Assembly (NCBI RefSeq): GCF_024808875.1
Contig: NZ_JANUCT010000004.1
Span: 62,001 to 126,000 of the forward strand
Direction of reading: 5' to 3'
Origin: Methylohalomonas lacus
GTDB lineage: Bacteria > Pseudomonadota > Gammaproteobacteria > Methylohalomonadales > Methylohalomonadaceae
Length of the DNA: 64,000 nt
The position numbers were made by a program, and so were the translations under genes. Of the stretch, positions 30,825-40,061 are shown one piece after another; the stretch's first letter is position 1, and every line of letters starts with the position of its first letter. The notes beneath the pieces were generated by a model that had not been told where the DNA came from, searched no databases, and was given only the letters and a program-made list of their open reading frames with translations.

Positions 30825-31964
30825 ATGATTCAATTAAGAACTTTCTCATGCACGCTTGCATTGGCCAGCCTGCTCGCCGGTGCCTGCGGCAACCCGACCA
30901 CGGCGGCGACGTTTGACTCCGAACAGCAGAGTTTTCGCCTGACGCCGGTGGTCAGCGATCTCGATCAACCCTGGGGATTCGCGTTTCTGCCCGACGGAGG
31001 CCTGTTGATAACGGAAAAGTCGGGTGACCTGCGGCGGGTGCGCGACGGTGAACTGCTGGCGGAACCGATCAGTGGCCTGCCGGACAATATCGCCGCAATC
31101 GGCCAGGGCGGTCTGCTCGACGTGGTGCTGGACCCCGACTTCGCCGACAACCGGCGGATCTACTTCAGCTACGCCGGCGAAGGTGAGGGCGGTTACGGCA
31201 CCGAGGTTGCGCGCGGCCGACTCGTTGATAACGCGCTGGAGGATGTCGAGGTGATCTTCCGCGCCCTGCCGAAGTCGGACGGTGGCCGCCACTTCGGTTC
31301 ACGCCTGCAGTTCACGTCCGACGGTATGCTGTACATATCGCTCGGTGACCGTGGTATCAAGGACCAGGCCCAGGATCGCTCCACGCATCCCGGTTCGTTG
31401 ATCCGCATTCACCCGGATGGCCGCGTGCCGGACGACAATCCGTTGGTCGACGCGGATGGTGCACGGCCGGAAATCTATACCTACGGCAACCGCAACATGC
31501 AGGGCATGACGCTGCATCCGGAAACCGGACAGCTGTGGACCAACGAGCACGGTCCGCAGGGCGGCGATGAACTCAACCTGATGCAGGCCGGCAACAATTA
31601 CGGCTGGCCGGTGATCACCTACGGCGTCAACTACGGTACGGGCACGCAAATCGGCGAGGGCACGCACAAGGAAGGCTTGGAACAACCGGTGCATTACTGG
31701 GACCCGTCGATCGCCACCTCCGGGCTGGCGTTCTACGCGGGTGATGCCTTTCCGGAATGGCAGGGCGATGCTTTCGTTGGCTCGCTCAAGTTCGGTTTCA
31801 TCGCCCGGCTCGAGTTGAACGAAGATTTCGAGGTAACCGGCGAGGAACGCCTGCTCGAGGGCACGCTGGAACGGGTGCGCGCCATCCGCCAGGGGCCCGA
31901 CGGCCTGCTGTACGTGCTCGATGAAGCGAAGGGCGAACTGCTTAGAATTGAGCCGGCCTCCTGA
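30825..31964 (+). CDS. PQQ-dependent sugar dehydrogenase (YliI/Asd-like), exported
   Basis: Soluble aldose dehydrogenase of the six-bladed GSDH beta-propeller family. The 379-residue product has an export signal (MIQLRTFSCTLALASLLAGACG; LAGAC may act as a lipobox, giving lipidation at Cys21). Family motifs include DLDQPWGFAFLPDGGLLITEKSGDLRRV, GQGGLLDVVLDPDF, HFGSRLQFTSDGMLYISLGDRG, NRNMQGMTLHPETGQLWTNEHGPQGGDELN and NYGWPVITYGVNY. It should oxidise aldoses in the periplasm using PQQ, if PQQ is made or taken up; no pqq genes are in the window. It lies between parE and parC on the same strand. Confidence 0.92.
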   Translation: MIQLRTFSCTLALASLLAGACGNPTTAATFDSEQQSFRLTPVVSDLDQPWGFAFLPDGGLLITEKSGDLRRVRDGELLAEPISGLPDNIAAIGQGGLLDVVLDPDFADNRRIYFSYAGEGEGGYGTEVARGRLVDNALEDVEVIFRALPKSDGGRHFGSRLQFTSDGMLYISLGDRGIKDQAQDRSTHPGSLIRIHPDGRVPDDNPLVDADGARPEIYTYGNRNMQGMTLHPETGQLWTNEHGPQGGDELNLMQAGNNYGWPVITYGVNYGTGTQIGEGTHKEGLEQPVHYWDPSIATSGLAFYAGDAFPEWQGDAFVGSLKFGFIARLELNEDFEVTGEERLLEGTLERVRAIRQGPDGLLYVLDEAKGELLRIEPAS

Positions 31965-32078
31965 GGCGATGTCCCGGCCGGACACGCCGGTCTATAAACA
32001 ATAAACTTTCCATGCCCCGGGCCGCGGTCGGCCCGGGCCAACATGACTGAACCAGCCACCAGGCGGAATTTCATTACG

Positions 32079-34328
32079 ATGTCAGACAACAGCACCACGG
32101 ACCTGGTTGAAAACAAACCACTGCACGAGTTTACCGAGAAAGCCTATCTCGACTATTCCATGTACGTGGTGCTCGATCGGGCACTGCCGCATATCAGTGA
32201 CGGCCTGAAGCCGGTGCAGCGGCGCATTCTTTATGCCATGTCCGAGCTTGGTCTCAAGGCGCAGTCGAAATACAAGAAGTCGGCGCGCACGGTGGGTGAC
32301 GTGCTCGGCAAGTTCCATCCGCATGGTGATCTGGCCTGTTACGAAGCCATGGTGCTGATGGCGCAGTCGTTCTCCTACCGTTATCCGTTTGTCGACGGCC
32401 AGGGCAACTGGGGGTCGCCGGACGATCCGAAATCGTTCGCCGCGATGCGCTACACCGAGGCCAAGCTGACCGCGTATTCGGAACTGTTGCTGGGCGAACT
32501 GGAGCAGGGCACGGTCGAATGGATTCCGAATTTTGACGGTACGCTGAACGAGCCCGAGCGCCTGCCGGCACGCCTGCCCAATGTCTTGCTCAACGGTACC
32601 ACCGGTATTGCCGTCGGCATGGCCACCGACATCCCACCGCATAACCTGAAGGAGGTCGCCGACGCCTGCGTGCACCTGCTCGATAACCCGAAGGCGGATG
32701 TCGCCGCATTGTTCGAGTACGTCCAGGGGCCGGACTATCCCACCGGCGCCCAAGTCATCAGCACGCGTGATGAATTGCTGAGTGTCTACCAGACCGGTCA
32801 CGGTGCCATCCGCGCCCGCGCGACCTACGAAAAGGAAGACGGCAACATCGTTATTCACACGCTGCCGCACCAGAGTTCCGGCAGCCGCATTCTCGAGCAG
32901 ATCGCCACGCAGATGCAGGCCAAGAAGCTGCCGATGCTGGAAGACCTGCGCGACGAATCGGACCACGAGAACCCGGTACGTCTGGTACTCATTCCGCGTT
33001 CCAATCGCATCGATGTCGATGAATTGATGTCGCACCTGTTCGCGACCACCGACCTGGAACGCAGCTATCGCGTCAACCTCAACATGATCGGCCTCAACGG
33101 CCGGCCGCAGGTCAAGGATCTGAAGACCCTGCTGGGTGAGTGGCTCCAATACCGCACCGAGACGGTACGCCGCCGGCTGCAGTACCGCCTGGACCGCGTA
33201 CTCGAGCAGATCCACGTGCTCGAAGGTTTGATGATCGCCTACCTCAATATCGACGAGGTGATCCGGATCATCCGCGAGGAGGACAAGCCCAAGCCGGTTC
33301 TGATGGAACGTTTCGCGCTCAGCGACATCCAGGCCGAGGCGATTCTTGAGTTGAAGCTGCGCAAACTGGCCAAGCTCGAGGAGATGAAGATCAAGGGCGA
33401 GCTCGACGAGTTGAACAAGGAACGCGCCGAGCTGGAAAAAACGCTGGGCTCGAAGGCGCGCCTGAAAAAGCAGGTGCGTAAAGAGCTGGTTGCCGATGCG
33501 GAAAAATTCGGCGATGCCCGGCGTTCGCCCATCGTCGAATCGGTGGCCGCCGCCCAGGCACTGTCGGAACAGGAACTGGCGCCGGCCGAGCCGGTAACCG
33601 TGGTGCTGTCCGAGAAGGGCTGGATTCGCTCGGCCAAGGGCCACGAAATCGACCCGGCAAGCCTCAATTATCGCAGTGGCGACGGCCTGCGTGCCGCCGC
33701 GCGAACGCGCAGCAACCAGCAGGTGGTGTTGCTGGATTCCACCGGCCGCAGTTACGCGCTCGCCGTGCACAGCCTGCCGTCGGCACGTGGCCAGGGCGAG
33801 CCGGTGGCCAGCCGTCTGACACCGCCCGACGGCGCCACCTTTGCCGGGGTATTGCCGGGGCAAACCGATCAGTATGCGCTGCTGGCCAGTGACGCCGGCT
33901 ACGGCTTTGTCGCCAGCATCGGCGACCTGCAGACGCGCAACCGCAACGGCAAGGCCTGTCTCAACGTGCCCAAAGGCGCCGGCGTGCTTACACCGGTGCT
34001 GGTCAACGACCGTGACAACGACTGGATCGCGATCGCCAATACCAGTGGCCACCTGCTGCTTTTCGCGGCGAGCGAGTTGCCGCTGTTGGCCAAGGGCAAG
34101 GGCGTCAAGCTCATGCAGATCCCGCCGGCGAAACTCAAGGCACGCGAGGAATACTGTGTCAGCATTGTGACATTGCCGGCGGATTCGGCGCTGCTGGTTG
34201 ATGCCGGCCAGCGCACCCTGACCCTGAAGCCGACGGACCTCGAGCATTACCACGGCGAACGCGGCCGCCGCGGCAATCTGTTACCGCGCGGCTTTCGCAA
34301 CGTCAGCCGGCTGCGGCTGGCGGAATAA
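32079..34328 (+). CDS. parC: DNA topoisomerase IV subunit A
   Basis: DNA-cutting subunit of topoisomerase IV, 749 residues (E. coli 752). The N-terminal [44 protein letters not shown] is typical; catalytic Tyr125 is in [10 protein letters not shown]. The C-terminal beta-pinwheel has GWIRSAKGH and [12 protein letters not shown] chose the ATG at 32079 by alignment; an ATG 12 codons earlier is less likely. In the quinolone-resistance region, HPHGD is followed by Leu85 where E. coli has Ser80; the nearby Glu (Glu89, E. coli Glu84) is kept. A Leu here is known from resistant mutants of other species. Confidence 0.97.
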   Translation: MSDNSTTDLVENKPLHEFTEKAYLDYSMYVVLDRALPHISDGLKPVQRRILYAMSELGLKAQSKYKKSARTVGDVLGKFHPHGDLACYEAMVLMAQSFSYRYPFVDGQGNWGSPDDPKSFAAMRYTEAKLTAYSELLLGELEQGTVEWIPNFDGTLNEPERLPARLPNVLLNGTTGIAVGMATDIPPHNLKEVADACVHLLDNPKADVAALFEYVQGPDYPTGAQVISTRDELLSVYQTGHGAIRARATYEKEDGNIVIHTLPHQSSGSRILEQIATQMQAKKLPMLEDLRDESDHENPVRLVLIPRSNRIDVDELMSHLFATTDLERSYRVNLNMIGLNGRPQVKDLKTLLGEWLQYRTETVRRRLQYRLDRVLEQIHVLEGLMIAYLNIDEVIRIIREEDKPKPVLMERFALSDIQAEAILELKLRKLAKLEEMKIKGELDELNKERAELEKTLGSKARLKKQVRKELVADAEKFGDARRSPIVESVAAAQALSEQELAPAEPVTVVLSEKGWIRSAKGHEIDPASLNYRSGDGLRAAARTRSNQQVVLLDSTGRSYALAVHSLPSARGQGEPVASRLTPPDGATFAGVLPGQTDQYALLASDAGYGFVASIGDLQTRNRNGKACLNVPKGAGVLTPVLVNDRDNDWIAIANTSGHLLLFAASELPLLAKGKGVKLMQIPPAKLKAREEYCVSIVTLPADSALLVDAGQRTLTLKPTDLEHYHGERGRRGNLLPRGFRNVSRLRLAE

Positions 34329-34350
34329 AGCTGTAACAAACGAATGCAGA

Positions 34351-34379
34351 CTTGAAACCGTTGCCCGACGGCACTATCT
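34351..34379 (+). promoter_or_regulatory. Sigma-32-like heat-shock promoter of htpX
   Basis: CTTGAAA (perfect -35 for sigma-32), a 14-bp spacer, and CACTATCT against the consensus CCCCATnT (5 of 7 fixed positions). It ends 41 bp before the htpX ATG. htpX is a known heat-shock gene in E. coli. Confidence 0.6.
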
Positions 34380-34420
34380 AACAAACGGTTTAACAACGGG
34401 GTACTCCCGGAGGGAATTGA

Positions 34421-35308
34421 ATGAAGCGTATCGCGCTGTTTCTTGGAACCAACATCGCCATCATGGTGGTGCTGGCCATTGTCATGCAGATGTTTGGCCT
34501 GGAGGGTGTCCTCGACGAACAGGGCGTCGGGCTGGATCTGACCGCGTTGCTGATCATCTCCGCGGTGGTCGGCATGACCGGCTCGTTCATTTCGCTGGCA
34601 CTGTCGAAGTGGATGGCCAAGTCGATGACCGGCGCGCAGGTGATCGAGTCGCCGCGCAACGCCGAGGAACAGTGGCTGATCGAAACGGTGCAGCGCCAGG
34701 CGCGCGCGGCCGGTATCGGCATGCCGGAAGTGGCGGTCTACGACTCGCCGGACATCAACGCCTTCGCCACCGGCATGATGCGCGACAGTGCGCTGGTGGC
34801 GGTCAGCAGTGGCCTGCTGCGCGGCATGAAGCGTGACGAGGCCGAAGCGGTGCTGGCACACGAGGTGACCCACGTCGCCAACGGCGACATGGTTACCCTG
34901 GCGCTGGTACAGGGCGTGGTGAATACCTTCGTGTTCTTCCTGTCCCGCGTCATCGGTCATATCGTCGACCGCGTGGTGTTCAAGGTCGAGCGCGGCCACG
35001 GTCCGGCCTACTGGATCACCGCGATCGTCGCCCAGATCGTGCTCGGTATCCTTGCCAGTGCGATCGTCATGTGGTTCAGCCGCCAGCGCGAATTCCGCGC
35101 CGACGCCGGCGGTGCGCAGCTGGCCGGACGTGAAAAGATGATCGCCGCGCTGCGGCGCCTGAAACAGAGTACCGAGCAGCCGCATCTGCCGGAGCAGCTC
35201 GAGGCGTTCGGTATCTCCGGTGGCATGGGACGTGGCATCAAGCGCCTGTTTCTCAGCCACCCGCCGCTGGATGAACGCATCCAGGCGTTGCAGCAGCAAC
35301 GTTACTGA
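34421..35308 (+). CDS. htpX: Membrane zinc protease HtpX
   Basis: Heat-shock-induced inner-membrane M48 metalloprotease that cuts misfolded membrane proteins alongside FtsH. The 295-residue product has the zinc motif His147-Glu148-x-x-His151 ([12 protein letters not shown]) with the third ligand in the later [13 protein letters not shown] (Glu), and four membrane helices (about 4-25, 40-62, 158-180, 195-215). A strong Shine-Dalgarno GGAGGG sits 6 bp before the ATG, behind a sigma-32-like promoter. A terminator lies 14 bp past the stop, so it is a one-gene unit. Confidence 0.97.
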   Translation: MKRIALFLGTNIAIMVVLAIVMQMFGLEGVLDEQGVGLDLTALLIISAVVGMTGSFISLALSKWMAKSMTGAQVIESPRNAEEQWLIETVQRQARAAGIGMPEVAVYDSPDINAFATGMMRDSALVAVSSGLLRGMKRDEAEAVLAHEVTHVANGDMVTLALVQGVVNTFVFFLSRVIGHIVDRVVFKVERGHGPAYWITAIVAQIVLGILASAIVMWFSRQREFRADAGGAQLAGREKMIAALRRLKQSTEQPHLPEQLEAFGISGGMGRGIKRLFLSHPPLDERIQALQQQRY

Positions 35309-35321
35309 AGTCAGTCATGAA

Positions 35322-35349
35322 TACCCCGGTACACCGGGGTGTTTTTTTA
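35322..35349 (+). terminator. Rho-independent terminator of htpX
   Basis: ACCCCGGT...ACCGGGGT-type stem (CCCCGGT/ACCGGGG) followed by GTTTTTTT, 14 bp after the htpX stop. Confidence 0.9.
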
Positions 35350-35374
35350 TCAGCCAGCCGATGGGACGGGATAG

Positions 35375-35830
35375 ATGCAAATCTGGGTCGATGCCGATGC
35401 CTGTCCGAAGCCGGTCCGAGATATCCTGGTTCGGGCCGCGCGGCGGCGTGAAGTACAGACGACATTTGTCGCCAATCAGTTTTTGCAGTTGCCGCCGTCG
35501 CCCTTCATCAGGGCGGTCAAAGTCGCCCAGGGTTTTGACGTCGCCGATGATCGCATCGCCATCGAGCTGACTGCCGGCGATCTGGTCATCACCGCCGATA
35601 TACCGCTGGCCGCAGCGGTCGTGCGGCGTGATGCGCTGGCGCTGAATCCGCGCGGCACGCTGTACACGACGGCCAACGTCGCCGAACATCTGGCGCGACG
35701 CAACCTGCTCGAGGAGCTGCGCAGCAGCGGCCAGGTCAGTGGCGGGCCGCCGGCACTGGGCAAGGCCGATATCCAGGCCTTCGCCAACCAGCTGGACCGA
35801 CTCATTACGCGTGATTCCGGGTTGAAATAA
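35375..35830 (+). CDS. YaiI/YqxD (DUF188) family protein
   Basis: A 151-residue protein of the UPF0178 family, a PIN-domain-like fold of unknown function. The conserved start MQIWVDADACPKPVRDILVRAA with acidic and Cys residues, and the later VADDRIAIELTAGDLVITADIPLAA (Asp-rich, PIN-like active site) and LNPRGTLYTTANVAEHLARR are all present. A nuclease role is suggested by the fold only. It lies between the htpX terminator and an NlpC/P60 lipoprotein gene. Confidence 0.9.
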   Translation: MQIWVDADACPKPVRDILVRAARRREVQTTFVANQFLQLPPSPFIRAVKVAQGFDVADDRIAIELTAGDLVITADIPLAAAVVRRDALALNPRGTLYTTANVAEHLARRNLLEELRSSGQVSGGPPALGKADIQAFANQLDRLITRDSGLK

Positions 35831-35841
35831 GTCACGTATCC

Positions 35842-35877
35842 TGCTGAAAAAATTCGCTTTAGCGGCTTTTTTTTGCC
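35842..35877 (+). terminator. Weak terminator candidate after the DUF188 gene
   Basis: GCTGAAA and TTTAGC can pair with one bulged base, followed by GGCTTTTTTTT. Position just after the stop at 35830 and the eight T support a terminator; the stem is poor. Confidence 0.45.
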
Positions 35878-35912
35878 ATGCTTGGCCTATCGTAACAAGG
35901 AAAAACGTCATC

Positions 35913-36449
35913 ATGTCGCTAGCTTCTGCAGTGAATCGTAACGGTGTCGTGCTGTGCCTGGTGATGTTCCTGGCCGCCTGTGGCAGTACGCCGACCCGTA
36001 ATACCCCGAATATTGCCGCTACGCCATCGCGGTCCGAGCCGGCAAAGCCGGCGTCTGCGGACGAGTCGATCAAGTCAGCCCTGTACGCCCAGTACCAGGA
36101 GTGGCGCGGCACGCCCTATCGCTACGGTGGCCTGAGCAAGCGCGGCATCGACTGTTCCGGTTTCGTCTACACCACCTTTCGCAAGCGCTTCGATCAACAG
36201 CTGCCGCGAACCACTGCAGGCCAGGTCCGCGTGGGTTACGCGGTACCGCGTCATGCGGTGACAGCCGGCGATCTGGTGTTCTTTCGTACCGGCGCCAAGG
36301 GACGCCACGTCGGCATCTACATCGAGGACGGCAAGTTTCTGCATGCGTCGACCAGCGCGGGCGTGATGCTGTCGAACCTAGAGGACCAATACTGGTCGGC
36401 GCATTACTGGAAAGCCCAACGTCCGTCCGAACAGCTGGCCGGTCGTTGA
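35913..36449 (+). CDS. NlpC/P60 family peptidoglycan hydrolase lipoprotein
   Basis: Cell-wall gamma-D-glutamyl-diaminopimelate endopeptidase of the Spr/NlpC type, 178 residues. Lipoprotein signal with lipobox LAAC (Cys23), a Pro/Thr/Ser-rich linker (25-50) and the NlpC/P60 domain (about 55-172). The catalytic triad is complete: Cys81 in GIDCSGFV, His132 in GRHVGIY and His144 in FLHAS. WRGTPYRYGG is the standard substrate-groove motif. AAGGA lies 11 bp before the ATG. It may act with the L,D-transpeptidase encoded elsewhere in the window, but there is no linkage. Confidence 0.95.
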   Translation: MSLASAVNRNGVVLCLVMFLAACGSTPTRNTPNIAATPSRSEPAKPASADESIKSALYAQYQEWRGTPYRYGGLSKRGIDCSGFVYTTFRKRFDQQLPRTTAGQVRVGYAVPRHAVTAGDLVFFRTGAKGRHVGIYIEDGKFLHASTSAGVMLSNLEDQYWSAHYWKAQRPSEQLAGR

Positions 36450-36479
36450 ACGGGCATCTGATAACCGCGGGAGACGGTC

Positions 36480-36914
36480 ATGACAATATTCGACGCGCTG
36501 CGTGAGGATCACGAGAAACAGCGCACGCTGACCGGGTTGCTGACGCAAACCCATGGCGCGAGCGAAGGCCGTGAGGAACTGTTCCAACGACGCAAGCGGG
36601 AACTCGAGGAACATGCTGCCGCTGAAGAGCGGCATTTTTATATCCCGTTGATGGAACACGATCTGACCCAGGAAAAATCCCGTCACAGCATCGCCGAGCA
36701 TCATGAGATCGACGAACTGGTCAAGAAACTGGAACAGACCGAATACGAGTCACCGGCCTGGCTGGCAACCGCCAGGCAACTGCGGGAAAAGGTCGAGCAT
36801 CACCTTGATGAGGAGGAACAGGAAGTCTTCCAGCTGGCCGGCCGGGTATTGTCTGATAACCAGAAGCAATCGCTGGGTCAGTCCTACCGGGAAGAAAAGG
36901 CGGACAGCCAGTAA
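36480..36914 (+). CDS. Hemerythrin-like (HHE cation-binding) domain protein
   Basis: A 144-residue four-helix protein with the HHE di-iron pattern: DALREDHEKQR (His about 11), ELEEHAAAEERHFYIPLME (His about 44, Glu, His 51), SIAEHHEIDELVKKLE (His about 73) and KVEHHLDEEEQEVFQ (His 104, 105, Glu). This should bind a di-iron centre and may sense or scavenge oxygen, NO or iron. It is followed 8 bp later by a flavin reductase-like gene, so the two are probably cotranscribed, and a redox link is plausible. GGGAG precedes the ATG. Confidence 0.9.
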   Translation: MTIFDALREDHEKQRTLTGLLTQTHGASEGREELFQRRKRELEEHAAAEERHFYIPLMEHDLTQEKSRHSIAEHHEIDELVKKLEQTEYESPAWLATARQLREKVEHHLDEEEQEVFQLAGRVLSDNQKQSLGQSYREEKADSQ

Positions 36915-36922
36915 ACGTCGTC

Positions 36923-37444
36923 ATGGCCCGGTCGATTGCCGAACTGTTTCAGCGCCTGACGACCGGTATTTACGTGATCGGCGTCGCTGATGGCAACCGG
37001 CGTGACGCCTTCACAGCCGCCTGGTTGACCCAGGTTTCGTTCGATCCGCTGATGGTCGCGCTCAGCGTCAATCCTGATAATGCTTCCCATGCAATGTTGA
37101 AAAACAGTGGCCGCTTTGCCGTGACCATTCTCAAACAGGAACAGCTGGAATTGGCGCGGCATTTCGGTACCCGTTCCGGTGCCGATACGGACAAACTGGC
37201 ACCAATCGACTGGGCAGAAACGCCCGCTGGCATGCCGTACCTGAAGGCGGCATTGGCGTGGCTGGATTGTCGCGTCAACACGATAACGCCAGCCGGTGAC
37301 CATGAGCTGGTACTGGCTTCAGTTCATGCTGGTGAGCTGCTGGATGCCGAGGCTGTGCCCATGAGTGACGCCGAGACTGGTAATATGGATAACAGTGCCG
37401 CGCTTTTTCCGGCGTCGTTTCCGTCCGACCATGGCCACTCGTGA
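36923..37444 (+). CDS. Flavin reductase-like (FMN-binding split barrel) protein
   Basis: A 173-residue protein of the flavin reductase/DIM6 family. Motifs: FQRLTTGIYVIGVADGNRRDAFTAAWLTQVSFDPLMVALSVN (FMN phosphate and ring contacts) and FAVTILKQEQLELARHFG. It should bind FMN and use NAD(P)H. It lies between the hemerythrin and the GIY-YIG gene; its last 14 bp overlap the start of the latter. The physiological acceptor could be the di-iron hemerythrin, but that is inference. Confidence 0.88.
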   Translation: MARSIAELFQRLTTGIYVIGVADGNRRDAFTAAWLTQVSFDPLMVALSVNPDNASHAMLKNSGRFAVTILKQEQLELARHFGTRSGADTDKLAPIDWAETPAGMPYLKAALAWLDCRVNTITPAGDHELVLASVHAGELLDAEAVPMSDAETGNMDNSAALFPASFPSDHGHS

Positions 37445-37748
37445 CTGGCATCTATACTTGATACGCACTGACAACGGCACGCTGTACACCGGGATTACCA
37501 CCGATGTCGAGCGGCGCCTGGCCGAACATCAGCAAGGCGGCCGGCTGGCGGCACGTTATCTGCGCGCCAACCTGCCGGTGGAGCTGGTCTATAGCGTTGC
37601 CATCGGTTCACGCTCACTCGCCACCCGGCTGGAATGGGCGGTCAAGCAGTTACCGAAGTCACATAAGGAGGCCATCGTCAGCCAATCGCCCGATAGCGAA
37701 GCACTGCGGGCATTGCTGAAAATACCGGCCGATAGCAATGCCGGCTAG
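37431..37748 (+). CDS. GIY-YIG nuclease superfamily protein (YhbQ-like)
   Basis: A 105-residue minimal GIY-YIG protein of the UPF0213/YhbQ type. Residues 5-80 carry HLYLIRTDNGTLYTGITTDVERRLAEHQQG (the GIY-YIG core is here LYL...LYTGIT, with catalytic Arg in ERRLAEH) and the helix ARYLRANLPVELVY. YhbQ-like proteins are proposed DNA-repair nucleases. I took the ATG at 37431; the frame is open to 37365 but the extra residues lie inside the flavin reductase gene and do not fit the family. Confidence 0.9.
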   Translation: MATRDWHLYLIRTDNGTLYTGITTDVERRLAEHQQGGRLAARYLRANLPVELVYSVAIGSRSLATRLEWAVKQLPKSHKEAIVSQSPDSEALRALLKIPADSNAG

Positions 37749-37801
37749 TCAATCGCGATCAATTCATGATCACTATCCATCGCAGAGGGAGTCAGACATA
37801 A

Positions 37802-38353
37802 ATGAGCCAACGTGCCTTACTGGTTATCGATGTGCAGAACGAATATTTTGATGGGGGTCTACCGATCACCTATCCGAACAATCACCTGGATAATATTCTG
37901 CAGGTGATGGATCGGGCCACCGATGCCGGGGTGCCGGTGATTGTGGTTCAGCACACATTTTTAAACGACGATCTGCCCCTGTTTCAGCGTGGCACGCCGG
38001 CGTGGGAATTGCACGAGCAGGTTGCCGGCCGCCCGAGTAATCTGCACATCGAGAAGAACCTGCCGGGCAGCTTTACCAATACCGGGCTGGAAAACTGGCT
38101 CAAGCAGAACCAGATCGATACCGTCACCATCTCCGGTTACATGACCCACATGTGTTGTGACACCACCGCGCGCCAGGCGGTACATCGTGGCTACAAGGTC
38201 GAATTCCTGAGCGATGCGACCGGTACGCTGTCACTGGATAATCAGGCCGGCAAGGTGGACGCGGAAGAACTGCAGCGCTCGATTCTGTGCGCGCAGCAGA
38301 TGCTGCTCAGCGAAGTCATCAGCAGCGGCGACTGGTTCAAGCGTCTCGGCTGA
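37802..38353 (+). CDS. Isochorismatase-like cysteine hydrolase
   Basis: A 183-residue alpha/beta hydrolase of the isochorismatase/nicotinamidase superfamily. The expected Asp-Lys-Cys triad is visible: Asp10 in LLVIDVQNEYF, Lys about 82 in IEKNLPGSF and Cys118-119 in GYMTHMCCDTTARQAVHRGY, including the cis-peptide region before it. Substrate cannot be told; it lacks the zinc-binding DxH of nicotinamidases, so a generic amidohydrolase (YcaC/biuret-type group) is more likely. Single gene, convergent with epmB (2-bp gap). Confidence 0.93.
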   Translation: MSQRALLVIDVQNEYFDGGLPITYPNNHLDNILQVMDRATDAGVPVIVVQHTFLNDDLPLFQRGTPAWELHEQVAGRPSNLHIEKNLPGSFTNTGLENWLKQNQIDTVTISGYMTHMCCDTTARQAVHRGYKVEFLSDATGTLSLDNQAGKVDAEELQRSILCAQQMLLSEVISSGDWFKRLG

Positions 38354-38355
38354 TA

Positions 38356-39375
38356 TTACAACAGCGGCGTTTTGTAGGGTTCGCCGCTGACCTCGCGCAC
38401 CAGCCGCGGTACCAGGTAGCCGGGCAGGCGGGTGCGCAATTGCTCCAGCAGTTCACCGGCGGCGGCGTCGCTGACGTTGAAATGCGCGGCGCCGGCTACG
38501 GCATCGAGCATGTGCAGGTAATAGGGCAGTACGTTGTTTTCAAACAGCGTCTCGCTGAGATCGATCAGGGCACGCGCATTGTCATTGACCCCCGCCAGCA
38601 ACACGGCCTGGTTCAGCAGCTGTATGCCGCTGCGGTACAGACGCTGCAACGCCGCGACGGCTTCCGGGCCGATTTCATTGGCATGATTGCTGTGCACGAC
38701 CAGCACCGGCTTGAGCCGCGATGCCGTCAGCCAGTCCAGCAGCTCAGCGGTGATGCGTTCCGGTAATACCACGGGCAGGCGGCTGTGAATGCGCAGCCGT
38801 TTCAGGTGTGAAATTGCGGCGAGATCGGCGGCCATTGCCGCAAGCCGCGCATCGGTCAGGGCGAGCGGATCGCCGCCGCTCAGTATGACCTCCGTGATCG
38901 AGGTATCCGCGCGTAGATAGTCGAGCGTCTGTTGCCAGGCGCCGCGCGCCGGGTTGGCATCGGCGTAGGGAAAGTGCCGGCGAAAACAGTAACGACAGTG
39001 AATGGCGCAGGCACCGGTCAGCGTCAGCAGTACGCGACCGTGATACTTGTGCAACAGTCCGGGCTGTTTCTGGGCGGCACCTTCACCCACCGGGTCGTGG
39101 CTGAAGCCCGCGTTCTCGCTGTCTTCGGCGGCCAGCGGCAATACCTGTCGCAGTAGCGGGTCATGCGGATCGCCGCGCCGGATGCGGGCGAGAAACGCCG
39201 GCGGCACGCGCAGCGGAAACTGATCCTGACCGCGCGCGGCGAGTGCCGGCGACGGTTCAATCTGCAGTTTCGCCAGCAGTTGCGCGGCGGTCATGGTCGA
39301 CTGCCGCAGTTGCGCCTGCCAGTGACCGCTGTCGCCGTCAGTGGACTGCACGCTGGGCTGGCTTCGCGGTATCAT
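38356..39375 (-). CDS. epmB: EF-P beta-lysylation enzyme (lysine 2,3-aminomutase-like) EpmB
   Basis: Radical-SAM enzyme that turns (S)-alpha-lysine into (R)-beta-lysine, the donor for EF-P modification. The 339-residue product has the radical-SAM cysteines Cys123-x3-Cys127-x2-Cys130 (ACAIHCRYCFRRHFPY), the PLP and SAM region VILSGGDPLALTD, and LVVHSNHANEI. It is divergent from efp-epmA with 113 bp between starts. Presence of K34 in EF-P and EpmA next door makes the assignment firm. Confidence 0.96.
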   Translation of the reverse strand: MIPRSQPSVQSTDGDSGHWQAQLRQSTMTAAQLLAKLQIEPSPALAARGQDQFPLRVPPAFLARIRRGDPHDPLLRQVLPLAAEDSENAGFSHDPVGEGAAQKQPGLLHKYHGRVLLTLTGACAIHCRYCFRRHFPYADANPARGAWQQTLDYLRADTSITEVILSGGDPLALTDARLAAMAADLAAISHLKRLRIHSRLPVVLPERITAELLDWLTASRLKPVLVVHSNHANEIGPEAVAALQRLYRSGIQLLNQAVLLAGVNDNARALIDLSETLFENNVLPYYLHMLDAVAGAAHFNVSDAAAGELLEQLRTRLPGYLVPRLVREVSGEPYKTPLL

Positions 39376-39488
39376 GGTGGTTTTGGATCATTCTCTGCTG
39401 CGGTGGAGATGTCTTTGGCGTCATCGTCGGCACCGGTCGTGCCGGCGGGCTTATTCTAATCCGTTAACCGACTCAGTGTGACAATAAC

Positions 39489-40055
39489 ATGGCAACCTAT
39501 AGCACCAATGAATTCAAAGGCGGTTTGAAAGTAATGCTCGACGGCGAACCCTGCGCGATCGTCGAGAATGAAATGGTCAAGCCCGGCAAGGGCCAGGGAT
39601 TCGCCCGCGTCAAGCTGCGCAATCTCAACACCGGCCGGATTCTCGAAAAGACCTTCAAGTCCGGTGACACCCTCGAGGGCGCCGATGTTGTCGAGCTGGA
39701 AATGCAGTATCTCTATAACGACGGCGAGATGTGGTATTTCATGGACCCGGCCACTTTCGAACAGCACGCCGCCGACGAGAAAGCCATGGCCGACGCCGGC
39801 AAGTGGCTGAAGACCGAGGAAACCTGCACTGTGACGCTCTACAACGGCCGGCCGCTGAGCGTGACGGCACCCAATACGGTGATGCTGGCGGTCAGCCAGA
39901 CCGATCCGGGCGTGCGTGGCGATACCGCCCAGGGCGGCACCAAGCCGGCGACGCTGGAAACCGGTGCGGTGGTGAAGGTGCCGTTGTTCATCGAGGAGGG
40001 CGAGATCATCAAGGTGGATACGCGCGCCGGTGAATACCTGGGTCGCGCCAAGTAG
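39489..40055 (+). CDS. efp: Elongation factor P
   Basis: Relieves ribosome stalling at polyproline stretches. The 188-residue product has three beta-barrel domains. The modified lysine is Lys34 in [16 protein letters not shown], the beta-lysylation type of loop. The C-terminal domain carries [29 protein letters not shown], standard for EF-P. epmA follows 6 bp after the stop and epmB is divergent, so factor and modifying enzymes are encoded together. Confidence 0.98.
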   Translation: MATYSTNEFKGGLKVMLDGEPCAIVENEMVKPGKGQGFARVKLRNLNTGRILEKTFKSGDTLEGADVVELEMQYLYNDGEMWYFMDPATFEQHAADEKAMADAGKWLKTEETCTVTLYNGRPLSVTAPNTVMLAVSQTDPGVRGDTAQGGTKPATLETGAVVKVPLFIEEGEIIKVDTRAGEYLGRAK

Positions 40056-40061
40056 GCTGGC

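Noticed and set aside
32082-34253. Long open frame (723 codons) antisense to parC
   Set aside because: Product is Gln/Val/Leu/Arg-rich with no motif, lies wholly opposite an essential conserved gene; it follows from GC-rich codon bias of parC.
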